A stretch of 64,000 bases of DNA, taken from positions 6,499,608 through 6,563,607 of the forward strand of contig OY482865.1 in the NCBI GenBank assembly GCA_960531495.1, given 5' to 3'. The notes below the pieces were generated by a model that had not been told where the DNA came from, ran no database searches, and saw only the letters and a list, made by a program, of their open reading frames with translations. Each line of letters opens with the position of its first letter. Positions within the stretch are counted from its first letter, which is position 1. The DNA is from Zeus faber (lineage: Eukaryota; Chordata; Actinopteri; Zeiformes; Zeidae). The translations under genes were made by a program, and so were the position numbers. Below, piece by piece: positions 10,645 through 22,226 of this stretch.

Positions 10645-11215
10645 AGGGAGGCTGCCTCCCTCTACTCTACCTTCACTCTAGCTACTTCTACCCTCCCTCT
10701 TCTGTACTCTACACTAGCTCTACTCTACCTCCCTCTACTCCCCCTCTACTGTACTCTACTTCTACTCCACCTTCATGCTCGCTACTTCCACCCTCCCTCT
10801 ATTCTACTCTACCTCTATAGTACCTCTACTTTACCTCCCTCTACTCACCCTCCACACTACCCTCCTCTACTGTACTCTACCTCTACACTACCCCTGACTC
10901 TGCCTCTGCTCTTCCTGTACTCTACCTCCACACAACCTCTACACTACCTTTCTCTACTCTGCATCTACTCTACCTACTTCTACCCTCCCTCTCCTGTACT
11001 CTCCCTCTACACAACCTCTACACTACCTTCCTCTTCTCTACTCTGCATCTACTCTACCTACTTCTACCCTCCCTCTCCTGTACTTTACCTCCACACTACC
11101 TCTGACTCTGCCTCTGCTTTACCCCCCTTTACACTTCCTGTACTCTACTCTGCTAGTTCTCTACCTCTACTTTACCTCCCTCTACTTCTACTCTAACTCT
11201 ACTCTCTTGCTTTGG
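10645..11215 (+). repeat. Pyrimidine-rich CTCTAC-type low-complexity array
   Basis: Imperfect units of CTCTAC, CTCCCTCTAC and TACTCTACCTC fill about 570 bases with almost no G on the + strand. Inside it an approximately 84-bp direct duplication is visible, with TCTGCATCTACTCTACCTAC occurring twice (near 10958 and 11042). The 191-codon ORF across it is a by-product of composition. Confidence 0.9.
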
Positions 11216-12540
11216 TGTCAGGTTTCCCTTAAACCCTTTACTTTTAGCAGAATCATTAACACAACAATTGGGCACAGCGCGCAACTTCATTACTTTGGAA
11301 GTATGACAACAATTATAATTATTCGGTATGTAATAATTCAAGCTGAGTGGTCGGTAGGAGTTTCCCTTCAACACTTTTAACGTCAGGCATTAAGTGTCGA
11401 TGGAGCCGGGCGGTGTTTTTCTTTCTGCCGCATTCATTTGGGTCTGCGCTGGTCTTTCCTTGCCAAAACCCACACTTGGATTGCAATTTGACTCGGCAAC
11501 GGCCTCGCTCTGTCTCTCCGAGGTGTGGGCGCTCTCGAGTCATTGCCTCCTGCTTTCCACAAGCCAGAGCCACAATCAACACACTTCAGCAAACGACCGC
11601 TCTCGTGTGCTTTGCCCAATGGAGCAGTTTGGCTTTGACCTGCTCCCCAAAGCCGCAGAGAAGTATGAAAAACTTGGAAGTTGATGATCTAAATATGATC
11701 TAAATGGTGCCCGCAAATACGTTGTTAAAGACCCGCATGTCATTAAAAAGTATATGTTTGGCCGATTTCAAACTCAAACCATACAAACTGTCATGAATCC
11801 TGGCCTTGAAAGCCACAACGATTATTGTTTGTTTTTGTTTGCTTCTGCGCAGCTTGCTTTAGTTACGCGAAAATGGTCTTTGGTCAGTCGGTCACTTGAT
11901 GAAACCTTTTGCGAGCGATGACTTCATGGTTTTCAGTGTCAGTACACGAAGAACAAACAAACATTGCCAATTCATCTATTGCTGTACTGCGCCGCTAAAG
12001 ATCAAATCCATAAATCTGCCCGGTAGTCTTTGGGCTTAATATCAAGACAGAGGCCGTGGAGCATGGCTAAGACTGTTTTGGGATTTTAATGCTCCTAAAT
12101 TATCTCGCACCCACTAGATGAGCATAGGACTCGGTGTGATCTTTCAGGGTGACGTAGCTGTTGAAGTGCTTTGAGGTTTGTCCAAGAAACCAGGTTGACG
12201 TTCCCATGAAAGTAAGACCGTCAGGATCCTCTTACGTAACAACCAACCGTCACAATCGCTGCACTTTTGGATATTCAGGTACTTTACGTAACACCTGTAA
12301 AATATTTAATATTCACCATCTGTGACACCACCACAGTTATCCTACACGCAGAATTACCACAAATAAAGGACTCTGACTCTGCTTTAAGACAGTGTAAATT
12401 GCAATTTTAGCATTACTTTTTTTTTTTACCACAGATTGCAACCTATAATATGTATCTTCAGCAAAATATTTTATTCTTTATACAACAAATTTGTAACTAT
12501 GAAAAATTGCACAAACAGCACAAATTGCACAACATTTTGA

Positions 12541-12610
<70 letters not shown>

Positions 12611-15600
12611 GTAGTTTAAGAGGAGTTTGAGCCAGAAATCAAATGTTTTTCCTTTCTTTTCTCTTCTTTTCTGTGAACCAGAGGAGGCTCGGACACACCA
12701 ACCCGCCCATCTTCTCAAGACTACCAGAGGGTTCTCTCTCAGCAGCTCGTGTGCACGGTTGAAAGACCCAAACACCCAAAGAGCCAAAGGGCCGAAGGGG
12801 GATGACTGACTGACGCCACCAGCTGCGTCTCACACAGGTAATCCATCACCGCCACATCCCGCGACACTCAACCCCCTCTTCTTCCTCTTCTTCTTCTTCC
12901 ACCACTGTCTACATAACATAACACTCTGGCTGAAAGCTCCCAGTTAACAGCCTTTTACGTACCCTGTTATCTAAGCTCGCCCCTGGGCCCGTCCGTCCAC
13001 GCTGAGAGAGACGGGACCGGAGAAATCTGGTCAAACTGGGGAAGGAATTATAAGTGTTACCCCAGAGATCAGTTTGACCCAGTCACTCGCTTTTCTACTT
13101 TTGTATATACAATACAGTAGACATGCTACTCTATTACCACAGAAGTAGGAGAACTGAGTTACAATTATTGAAGAAGAATTATTTAATTAATGAACTCCTG
13201 AAACTGAACCTCGCTAACAATGAGCAATTGGAAACATAAATCCTATCTCTGATGTGGGTCATAAGTCTGGATTAATTGTGCTGTGGATGTGGTAGAGGGG
13301 TGGCTCCGGGATATCATTACCACCTGGTAAGAAAAGGATAAAGGTTCTGAGGGTTTTTCTGTGGCCCTGTGATGGGAGGCACGGGCTCCCGCTGCATATC
13401 CCACTAATGACCCACCTTACTCGCCTAACTTCAAACTTCTAGATAGGCCCTAACCCTTTTTGCCACAACAAGGGAACAATGCATCAGATCCTGTGTTGGC
13501 AGACACCAGGTCTTCACTAAGACTCAGTTGAACTGTTTCATCTAGTCTTCGCCATATATTTCACTTTGTTGTTGTTGTGTGTAGACTAGAAAGTTTAATA
13601 TCCTGCCGACAGTTTTGGGCGTGTTTTTCCTGCGGCCTTCCTTTGGAGTGGTGGCTGGTGTTGGTGTTGAAGTGACCTTGGCCGCCAGGTGATCGACATG
13701 GACCTGTCTGGACTGGAGAGTATTCCAGGTGAGGGACAGTTTCTAGAAGCCCTCATCCCCCATTGACTGGACCTTTTGTCGGATTTCCCCCCTTCTCCCC
13801 CTTGCCGGTCGCTCTCACAGGTGAGTACTGCCGCATTTGTTCCATCCATTTGTCAACAAGGTATTTAACTCTCTCTAGTGCAATTGATTAGTCTATAGTG
13901 TATAGACGGGAACTCAGGCCTGAGCTGAGCCAACTATAACACAGCTAATGGGGGAGTGACAGATGGGACAATCAAGTCTATATAGCCATGGCCTCAGTCC
14001 ATTACATTGTTATGCAGCCGGACCGTGGGTGATGAACGCTACTGAGCCAAGGCCAGGCATGCTAAAAAGGCCAAGCTACCCACCCCACACACAAGTCGCG
14101 CCAGTGTCAAATAAATCCTTGTCCTTAAGAACACAGTAACACGTTGAGTTGCTGTGTGTGGTTGCGCAGTTTCTGCCTCCACATCCCCTTTAGACTTGTG
14201 TAAGACACCAGTGAGTACGGTGGCCTCCTCCGGTGTCAATGGGCCAAACGCCACAGGGGCCGCTGGAAATCACCTAAATACAAACCTTTAATATCGGTTT
14301 ACTTAACCCACGCCCTGGACCGCAAAGCCACAGAAAGCTTTAAACAAACTCTGGCACAGCCTGGGGGTAACCCGAGAGAAGCCTGGGGTCGAACTGGTTC
14401 ATAACGCCACCTCAGTCAAAAACTCAACTCGGTGTTTATGTCAACACTCGCTCGGCTCGACTAGACTCGTCCGGACAAAACAAGGTTGGATCAGGGAGAA
14501 CAGAAGGGCACGATCAGTCATCACTCACATGCTGCAAAAGGGACCTGTCAGCCCAGTGCGCTGTGCTTTTTGAGACAAATATCACCTCCTCTCAGGGATT
14601 TCCTTTTCGCCTCAGGGGACACGTTAGAAGAAGAAAAAAGAACCTTGAAGGACGACTCATAATGGTGTCCTAAAAATTGCCACCTTTTAAAAAGTCTAGT
14701 GTGGGAGGAAAAAGTACATACTTAATAATGTAGATACAATAAAGATACCATAAAGACAAGAAAGAGACATTGAAATGATGTAAAAAACAAGATTTCACTT
14801 GAGTATCAGGAATGCTCAGAGGTGCAATCGTTTATCAAAATACTTGGGTTGGTGTGCAAAAATCGGCCGCCCCGCCAAAGAGACTGTTGTGATCTGGTGG
14901 GAACGGCATCTCCACAGGAGAGAAAAGCCGTATCATCCGGGTGCGAAATAACCTCCCGTAGCTGCAGTGAAATAACTGGTTTGTCATTGTCAAAAATGTG
15001 TGCGGCTGCACCAGAACGACTCAGCCAAAGGATGTTTCACTTGGGAATCTGTTCAATGACCCCAACACTGACACAAAGCCACACCTTATTTGTTTTATAA
15101 CTTAAATCGAAAGCTTTTAGCGTTTACAGCAAAGGCCGAGATAACATTTTGGGGGCTGTAGAATTGGAGCTATACACCTCTACAGCCGTGAGGAATAACA
15201 TGACACATTAGTAGAAATGTTTTCTTTGAGATGTAGAAGAAAAGCTTTAATTTTCCAATATATAGCTTTCTAATGGCACTTGCTCTTTCATTTCCTCCTG
15301 GAGAGGCCTGTGGATTTAGGGATACGGAGGAGAAACAGCTCTGTTCAGGCTGAAAGACTGTTTTCTTTGGACGCAGGTTGGTAACACCACACCTTCCTGT
15401 CCGTTTCATCTTCTGAGTCCGTTGACGTGTGGAATCAATCTTTTACTATGTGCTGAGGCTGCATGGCTGAGATACAGCACGGGGCCGGCAGATTTGGTAT
15501 TTTCTTTATTTTCGCTCGGTTTCCTTCCGTTTCAGGAGCCTGCTTCCAAAGGATATTTGTTGCTTTTTCGCCCTGGAAACACCCGACTGGGGAACAGATA

Positions 15601-16880
15601 AGAGATAAAAAAAAGCTGAATGCCTGGTTGTCTTCAGTTCAGCTTAGATTGTTCTGTCGTTCCAACACACCGTCTCAAAGTCTGTCAATAGATTGTGTGC
15701 TCTTTTTGACATCTGGGCCTGTGCATATCTCACCGTAGATCCGCTGAGAAAGAGACCTGCTCTTTCTAGGCCACGGAAAAAAAACGCCTGGGTGAGTGAG
15801 TGTGTCAGTAGGTACAACATGTACAGTAACAGTTGGACAACACTGGAAGGAAAAGTAAGTGCTGCTACTAGGGTGTCCGTCCTGAGACAGACACTTACTG
15901 TCTTTGACGGCCCTTTTAAGAAGGTCCCTGTAACAGCCTGAGGCGTAAACATTTCCCTTAAGACTTGAAAGATTTGACCTGTGCGATCATGAGCTTATGC
16001 GGCAGAAATGAAAGACTTGGTTCAGTCCAGAACGGTCCAAAGAGCATCCGCTCATCAGCAAAAGTATATGTCTTGGGGATCATTTTCAACTTCTATTCCC
16101 ACTCCAGTGTCCTCTGTTTTTGGGCTTATGGCATATTTTTAAGGGATCTTTCCTGTAAAAGTCACCTATTCCTGTTTTGTATTTTTTTCCAGGGACTGTG
16201 ATTTACAGGCGTTTCATACTACCAACAAAATGCACTCGTTGTAAGTTGCTTTGGACAAAAGCTCTCCTTAACCCTCCGACATAATATAATGTAATTTAAT
16301 AGTAGTCTAAAAAAGGCTTCCCAAATAAGATTTAGACTAAGAAGGACTTCACCTCCTCCTTTCAAAACGTGCAGATATGGGTTGTACCTTCTACCTTGAA
16401 ACCAGGCAAATATTTCTGAGCAGGTGAATTCCTGTGTGTTGTCTTAATTGTGTTGCAACATGGATAAGCCTGCATGTGTCCATCCATCCCATGCTGTGGC
16501 CGCACCCCCGCCCCTCGAGAAGTCACTGAGCCGTAAATACATTTTACTGCCACATAACTGCATTCTGGGATTTGTTGACTCCTCCAGAAGTACATTCTGG
16601 GAGTTGCTCTCAGATCAGGTTCCATCAGTTTTTGCAATGTTTTAAGCCAATCACTCACTTTAAAGCTTTGAAGAAAAAAAAAAAAGCCATAATTGCCATA
16701 ATTACATTTATTTATTTTTATTTGTGATTGGTTGTCTATGGGTAAAAAAAAGTCGACCTGTGAGGTATTCCAGGAATTCCAGTCAAGCAAGGGCTCACAA
16801 AAACAAATCTCTTTGTCTATAACAAGTCACTTAATGCAACCCTAAAAAACTGAACAGAACAGAAAGTCTGTCCAAAAAAG
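11216..16880. other. Intergenic stretch, no gene recognised
   Basis: No ORF resembles a known family. A (TATC)n microsatellite lies at 12541-12610. The segment at about 13350-14280 has unusual composition, AATAAA followed by CCTTGTC near 14110, and a T-rich interior. It could be an old long terminal repeat or other transposon piece, but no flanking duplication or coding domain supports that. Confidence 0.4.
12541..12610 (+). repeat. (ATCT)n microsatellite
   Basis: About 17 tandem ATCT units. The same tetranucleotide recurs at 28871 and 29399. Confidence 0.95.
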
Positions 16881-16889
16881 ATTTATTTA

Positions 16890-17192
16890 CTTTATTATTT
16901 ATACCCTATATACCCAGACCAATAATTGATCCTGTGCATAGAATCGCACATTGCATTTTCTGTATATTTTAATGTTTGAATATTTCTGTTTGTATTTTTC
17001 AGCTATTTGTGAACCCATTGGCAATTTTTCTTTTTATTTTATTTTCACTTTACTTTTATTCTATAAAATTTTATTTTTCAGACTGTCAAGCATTTTTTTG
17101 AGCATTAAACCCTCAAAAATTCCACACAAATTCCTCGTACATGAAAATGGCGGATTAAACTCGCTCTGATTCTGATTCTGATTCTGATGCAG
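16890..17192 (+). mobile_element. LINE-like 3' tail ending in (TGATTC)n
   Basis: A T-rich 3' UTR-like sequence runs into AAATTCCTCGTACATGAAAA and ends with CTCTGATTCTGATTCTGATT. That ending is typical of 3' ends of fish CR1/Rex-type LINEs. No reverse transcriptase coding sequence is present, so this is a severely 5'-truncated copy. The exact family is inferred. Confidence 0.5.
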
Positions 17193-18065
17193 TCTCACCA
17201 ACTGCTTCCCCTCCCTTGGGGGTAAGGTGGTCTCAATCTTTACCCAGATTGTACAACGACAGCACCCAAATGTACCGTTAAAAAAAACAATTGTGCATGT
17301 TTTTTAAGATACTTCAGTCGTACCTGTCCCATGAAGAAGAACAAATCCAATGGTTAATTGAATTTCACATTGCAGACAGAGCAAAAAATAACGTAAGGCC
17401 AGATTTGGGGTTGATCTCTAATATTACAAGCAGCCGTTGGTAAAGAATGCAGGGGTCAGATGGTCCGACCCTTACAACAGATGGAGCAAAATGTTCTGTT
17501 AGCCCTCAGCATGGTCATGAAAGCACTGAAGAAATAAGATGATTTAGTGGACGACAGATAAATTCCGCCACAACCGGTGATGAAAGTCTTCCTCTGTGGC
17601 TGGCCAATGCAAATCTCTGCAAAGACCTGCAACATTAGCTCATTCAATTTATTTTCAACATGTATAGATAGACTATATCTAGATAACTACATTCCTTCAG
17701 TTAGTTTGATTAAAAGAAGTAAAGTTAGCAAACTCAATATTGTAGCAGACTTCCCCTCAATCGTAGTTGACGTAAGAGCAGGAAAACAGCTCATATAAAT
17801 CAAGTAAAGAGGAAAGACCCACAGTTGGACTTTTCCTTTCTTGAAGACATGACCTTTAGCGTTCTGCTTTTCGACGACCGGGCGGAGGGACCTTCCTGGG
17901 ATGGCAGGTTCACAAGTTCCATAACCCCAAAAACAGCTGAAGTGACCAATTACCAGGCTGTCACAGTGTTCAGGAGCGTAGACTAAACCTCTTCCTTTTC
18001 ACATTACGTGGAGGTTGCTGTCGATTAGAACGTCAGGGAATTAACCGAGTGTCAACTGTAGACCT

Positions 18066-18730
18066 TAACACTGACTTGGGCCTGAGTTGGACCTTCTCAA
18101 GACATGAGACTGACTTGGGTCTCAAGATTTGTGACTGACTTGGGCCTGAGTTGGACCATGTCAAGACTTGAGACTGACTTGGTTCTCAAGACTTGAGACT
18201 GACTTGGGCCTGAGTTGGACCTTCTCAAGACTTGAGACTGACTTGGGACTGAGTCGGACCTTCTCAAGACTTGAGACTGACTTGGGCCTAAGTTGGACCT
18301 TCTCAAGACTTGAGACTGACTTGGGACTGAGTCAGACCTTTGCAAGACTTGAGACTGACTTGGGCCTGAGTTGGACCTTGTCAAGACTTGAGACTGGCTT
18401 GGGTCTCAAGACTTGAGACTGACTTGGGCCTGAATTGGACCTTTTCAAGACTTGAGACTGACTTGGGCCTGAGTTGGACCTTCACAAGACTTGAGACTGA
18501 CTTGGGCCTGAGATGGACCTTCTCAAGACTTGAGACTGACTTGGGCCTGAGATGGACCTTGTCAAGACTTGAACCTGACTTGAGTCTGAGTTGGACCTTG
18601 TCAAGACTTGAGACTGACTTGGGCCTGAATTGGACCTTCTCAAGACTTGAGACTGACTTGGGCCTGAGTTGGACTTTCTCAAGACTTGAGACTGACTTGG
18701 GTTGGAGTTGGACTTTCTCAAGATTTAAGA
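18066..18730 (+). repeat. 39-bp minisatellite, about 17 copies
   Basis: The unit begins ACTTGAGACTGACTTGGGCC and continues TGAGTTGGACCTTCTCAAG. Because 39 is divisible by three, both strands stay open and give spurious 13-residue repeat ORFs (SRLETDLGLSWTF on +, RRSNSGPSQSQVL on -). Some units are shortened, with the GGGTCTCAAG variant. No start context, splice site or homology suggests a protein. Confidence 0.95.
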
Positions 18731-20752
18731 CGTTGCTTAGGATTGAGTAAAGTTGACCCGGTTACAGCTCTGAGACCCTCGAGCACTTGACCAATCCAGG
18801 GGGGATTCCGTTGATTCCAGAATAGGCGAAGGTTGCCACCATCCCGTGGGACACCCGAAAAGGTCTTGCTGTAAAACAAAATCGCATCTCCCGTAGTGTA
18901 CATGTGTCTTGGAGGCATGATGCCTTTCTCCTGACCACACAGATCCCTAGCTGGATGGCCTGGCCCGGTGGAGGAGATGGGTGGGATTGAGCCCCTACAG
19001 GCATTTCTTCCTTCCCAGCTGTGTGGTCTTCACCGACCACCCCGCCCTCCCAGGCCAAATTGGAGATCCGTTACAAAAACAGGGGCTGATTGTCATAATT
19101 ATGAGCTGAATTTCAAGACTAATCCCCTCATCCTAACCCCTCCTCTGCTGCCATTTGGCCACGGGTGGGGGGGGCGAGGACACAATGTGGACTTGATCAC
19201 TTTAAGTCCAAAAAAAAGGGGGAGAAAGAGATTTGCAGGCAGGGGTTGGCATGGAGAGATGGGTGTTAACGCAAATCCCCGGATGAAAGATTGGTCAGGC
19301 TGATATCCCTCCGTCCTCCATCACTCCGCCATGGTGTGTTCCCTTTCTCCTCCTCCTCCTCCTCCTCTCCACCTGGTCCTGGGACACACACAGTGTGGAA
19401 CATAGATTGGAGGAGGACTTGGATAGTTTCAAACCCTCCTCAAAACTGTCCTACACTGATAAATGTCACCCGTTTCTTTACAGCACTACAGGATAAGGCT
19501 AGTAAAGCGTGGTAGACCGTTTGGCAGGATTTGACATATCACACGGAATATGTTGACAAACTGTGACTTAATGATGATTTCGATAATAATGGGTTTTCCT
19601 GCCTTTCCTGCCTGGCCCGAGGAAAAAATATCCCCGCGACCTCTAGTGACCAAGAAAAAACAAGACCAAGGCAATCAATCAGAAGAGGGCAGGGTTTGGA
19701 GAAATTACATTGATTGTTGTGGAGCAAAGTTCAGGGTAAACCTGGATGTGGGGAAAAAACCCCCCAAAAAACAAACGTTGAAGTTTCAAATGGAATTCCG
19801 GGACTCGTAGTGTAACGGATTACCACTTTAAACCGTCAAGAACAGACTTGCGGTTCTACAGCGCTCCAGAACAAGAATAGAGGCCGATTTAACACTTTAC
19901 ACCGTCAACAAACATCAGAATCTTAATATCCAGCCTGGAAGTTGGGGTCCAAAAATAAACATGCAAACTTAATCAGGAAAAAGGTGAAGGCCTCACTGTT
20001 ACTTCTAGTCCTCCTCCTCCTCCTCCTCCCGCTCCTCCTCGTGAGGAGGAGCCGGGTTGTATAACAGTGTTTCTGTTTTGGGAGGTGGAGGTGTGCAGGA
20101 GTCCATTGTCCTGCAGCGGCTCAGCTCTCTTGTAGACACTGGAGTTAAGAGCTTGGCAGCTGCAGTGCCGGGGCCAAGTCAAACACGCCTGTTTGTCAAA
20201 GAAAGAGAGAGAGGGAGAGAGAAAGAAAGAAAGAAAAAGAAAGAAAGGCTCCATGTCATTAGGTGGTGTTGTGTTTCATTGACTTTTATGTGTTAAAAAA
20301 AACATAAAAGGGGGGGGCGTGGCTGGTAGTTTTTGGTAAAACATATCCTACTGATGGTTTTATATTTTTTGTCATTTTAAGCATGATGAAAAACTTATAT
20401 TACATTTTTTTTGTGCTGGTAGCCATCAGTAAATCACCAGTAAAAAAATGTCAATAATCTCCCAGGCCTTCTTCAAGCTATTCATGCTTGGATGAAAATA
20501 CAATTTCAAATTTCATTTCAAACATCTTATTATTATACATTTAATATATAGATAATAAATATATTATAATATGCTATAAAATATATGATGGTATATGTTT
20601 GTAATTGAATATATTATTCAATTAAATTCCACATGTTTTAATTTATGTAATTATTCAAAATATGAATGATGTACATTATAATATATTCATGTTGATTAAT
20701 CATTTATATTGTAATATATTACAAATATATATATATAATATATTATGATATA
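18731..20752. other. Intergenic stretch, no gene recognised
   Basis: No conserved coding signal was seen. A GGATTACCACTTTAAACCGT word at about 19817 matches a word found in the repeats at 35.3 and 63.0 kb. The final 250 bases before the Tc1 element are very AT-rich. Confidence 0.5.
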
Positions 20753-22224
20753 CACTACTCACAAAAAGTTAGGGATATTTGGCTTTCGGGTGAAATTTAA
20801 GGAAAATGTAAAAAGTTCACGCTACAGTGATATTATATCATGAAAGTAGGGCATTTAAGTAGAAGCATGCAATGGTGAATTCCTCATCTCAAACAATGTA
20901 TTGAAACAAAAGCCAACAACAGTGGTGGGTTTACCACAACAAAAAATGTCAATGTCTCAATAACTTGTCATGTGCCCTTGAGCATCAATTACAGCTTGAC
21001 AACGACGTCTCATGCTGTTCACAAGTCGACTTATTGTCTGCTGAGGCCTGGCCCCCCACTCTTCTTGAAGGGCTGCCTTCAGGTCATTGAGGTTCTGGGG
21101 TACAGAGTTACGAGCCTCTACACGGCCACTCAGCTGATCCCATAGGTTTTCTATGGGATTCAGGTCTGGAGAATGTGCAGGCCACTCCATTTGAGGTGCC
21201 CCAGTCTCCAGCAGCCGTTCCCTAATGATGCCACCTCGATGAGGTGGAGAATTGTCGTCCATGAAGATGAAATTAGGCCTGTGTTGTTCATGCAGGGGCA
21301 CAATGACTGGATAAATGATGTTATTCAGGTAGTCTGGGCTTGTCACTGTACAATTCACAAAGTGTAGGGAAGTTCTGTATTGACCAGACACACCTGCCCA
21401 CACTGTAACACCACCACCACCAAAGGCTCGTCTGGTGACAACAGTGGCTGATGCATAGCTCTCTCCTTGACGTCTCCAACATCGTTGGCGGCCATCATTT
21501 CTGCTCAGCGTGAATCGACTTTCATCGGAGAACAGCACTGAGGCCACTGGTCCCTCGTCCAGCATGAATGCTCCCTGGCCCTTGCAAGACGATGATGCCT
21601 GTGCCTGGTGGTGTGGTCAGGTACCCTTGCAGGTCGTCTAGCACGGAGACCATGCTGATGTCAACGGTTTCGAATGGTCTGACGTGACACTTTGGTGCCT
21701 CTCACCTCCCTTAAATGTGCCTGGAGTTGAGTGGCATCATCATCCCGTACCGCAGGGCACTCTTCACAATGAAGCGCTCATAAGTGTGGGAGGTGGCCAA
21801 AGGACGTCCACTTCCATGCCTTTCTGTGACTCTTCCAGTCTCTGTATCTCTGTTGCAACCTGCTGGTGACACTCTGTGACACTCTAAGCTCAGTGGCCAC
21901 TTTCCTCTGAGAACGTCCTGTTTGATGCCTCGCAGTGGCGAGGTACTGTTGATCAATTGTTAGGTGTCGTCTTGGTCTCATGATGTAAAAATGTGAACAG
22001 CATGATGAAGAGGACTGTTTAAATACCATTTCTAATTGAACCAGGAAATGTATTGGTCGATTCACGGAGTACTGAACGTACTGAAACATTGAACAGTTGG
22101 ACATGTGCATTCAAAAGTTTAGAGAAGGTCAAATTAAGTTCACCTGTAAAGGTTATAGTGCATTTTAGGTTCATCCTGAAATTTCACCCGAAAGCCGAAT
22201 ATCCCTAACTTTTTGTGAGTAGTG
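20753..22224 (-). mobile_element. Tc1/mariner-superfamily DNA transposon, degenerate copy with intact ends
   Basis: The element is 1472 bp with terminal inverted repeats of about 46 bp that differ at one position. The left end reads CACTACTCACAAAAAGTTAG at 20753; the right end is its reverse complement ending at 22224. TA dinucleotides flank both ends, the target duplication expected for this superfamily. The interior carries a broken transposase on the minus strand. The termini are well kept, so it may still be mobilisable by a related transposase, which is inference. Confidence 0.95.
20957..21981 (-). pseudogene. Tc1-like transposase, frameshifted
   Basis: Reading on the minus strand from ATG at 21981, the N-terminus MRPRRHLTIDQQYLATARHQ and following SQRKVATELRVSQSVTSRLQ is a Tc1-type helix-turn-helix. 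The frame breaks near 21845-21815, again near 21665, and again near 21555. From 21565 down it is open to the stop at 20957 and shows the catalytic core: FSDES for the first Asp, [11 protein letters not shown] for the second, and [12 protein letters not shown] for the Glu. The second Asp and the Glu are separated by 34 residues, giving DD34E. Intact family members have about 340 residues and cut and paste at TA. The shifts make this copy non-functional. Confidence 0.93.
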
Positions 22225-22226
22225 TA

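Noticed and set aside
10621-11196. 191-codon ORF rich in Leu, Tyr, Ser and Pro
   Set aside because: It arises from the CTCTAC array, which lacks stop codons in this frame by composition.
13350-14280. Possible solitary long terminal repeat
   Set aside because: AATAAA and unusual composition are suggestive, but no paired termini, target duplication, primer binding site or coding remnant was seen.
18066-18730. CRISPR-like array
   Set aside because: The repeats are directly adjacent with no unique spacers, and the host is a vertebrate.
18097-18750. Repeat proteins on both strands
   Set aside because: A 39-bp minisatellite explains both ORFs; no start context, splice sites or homologue.
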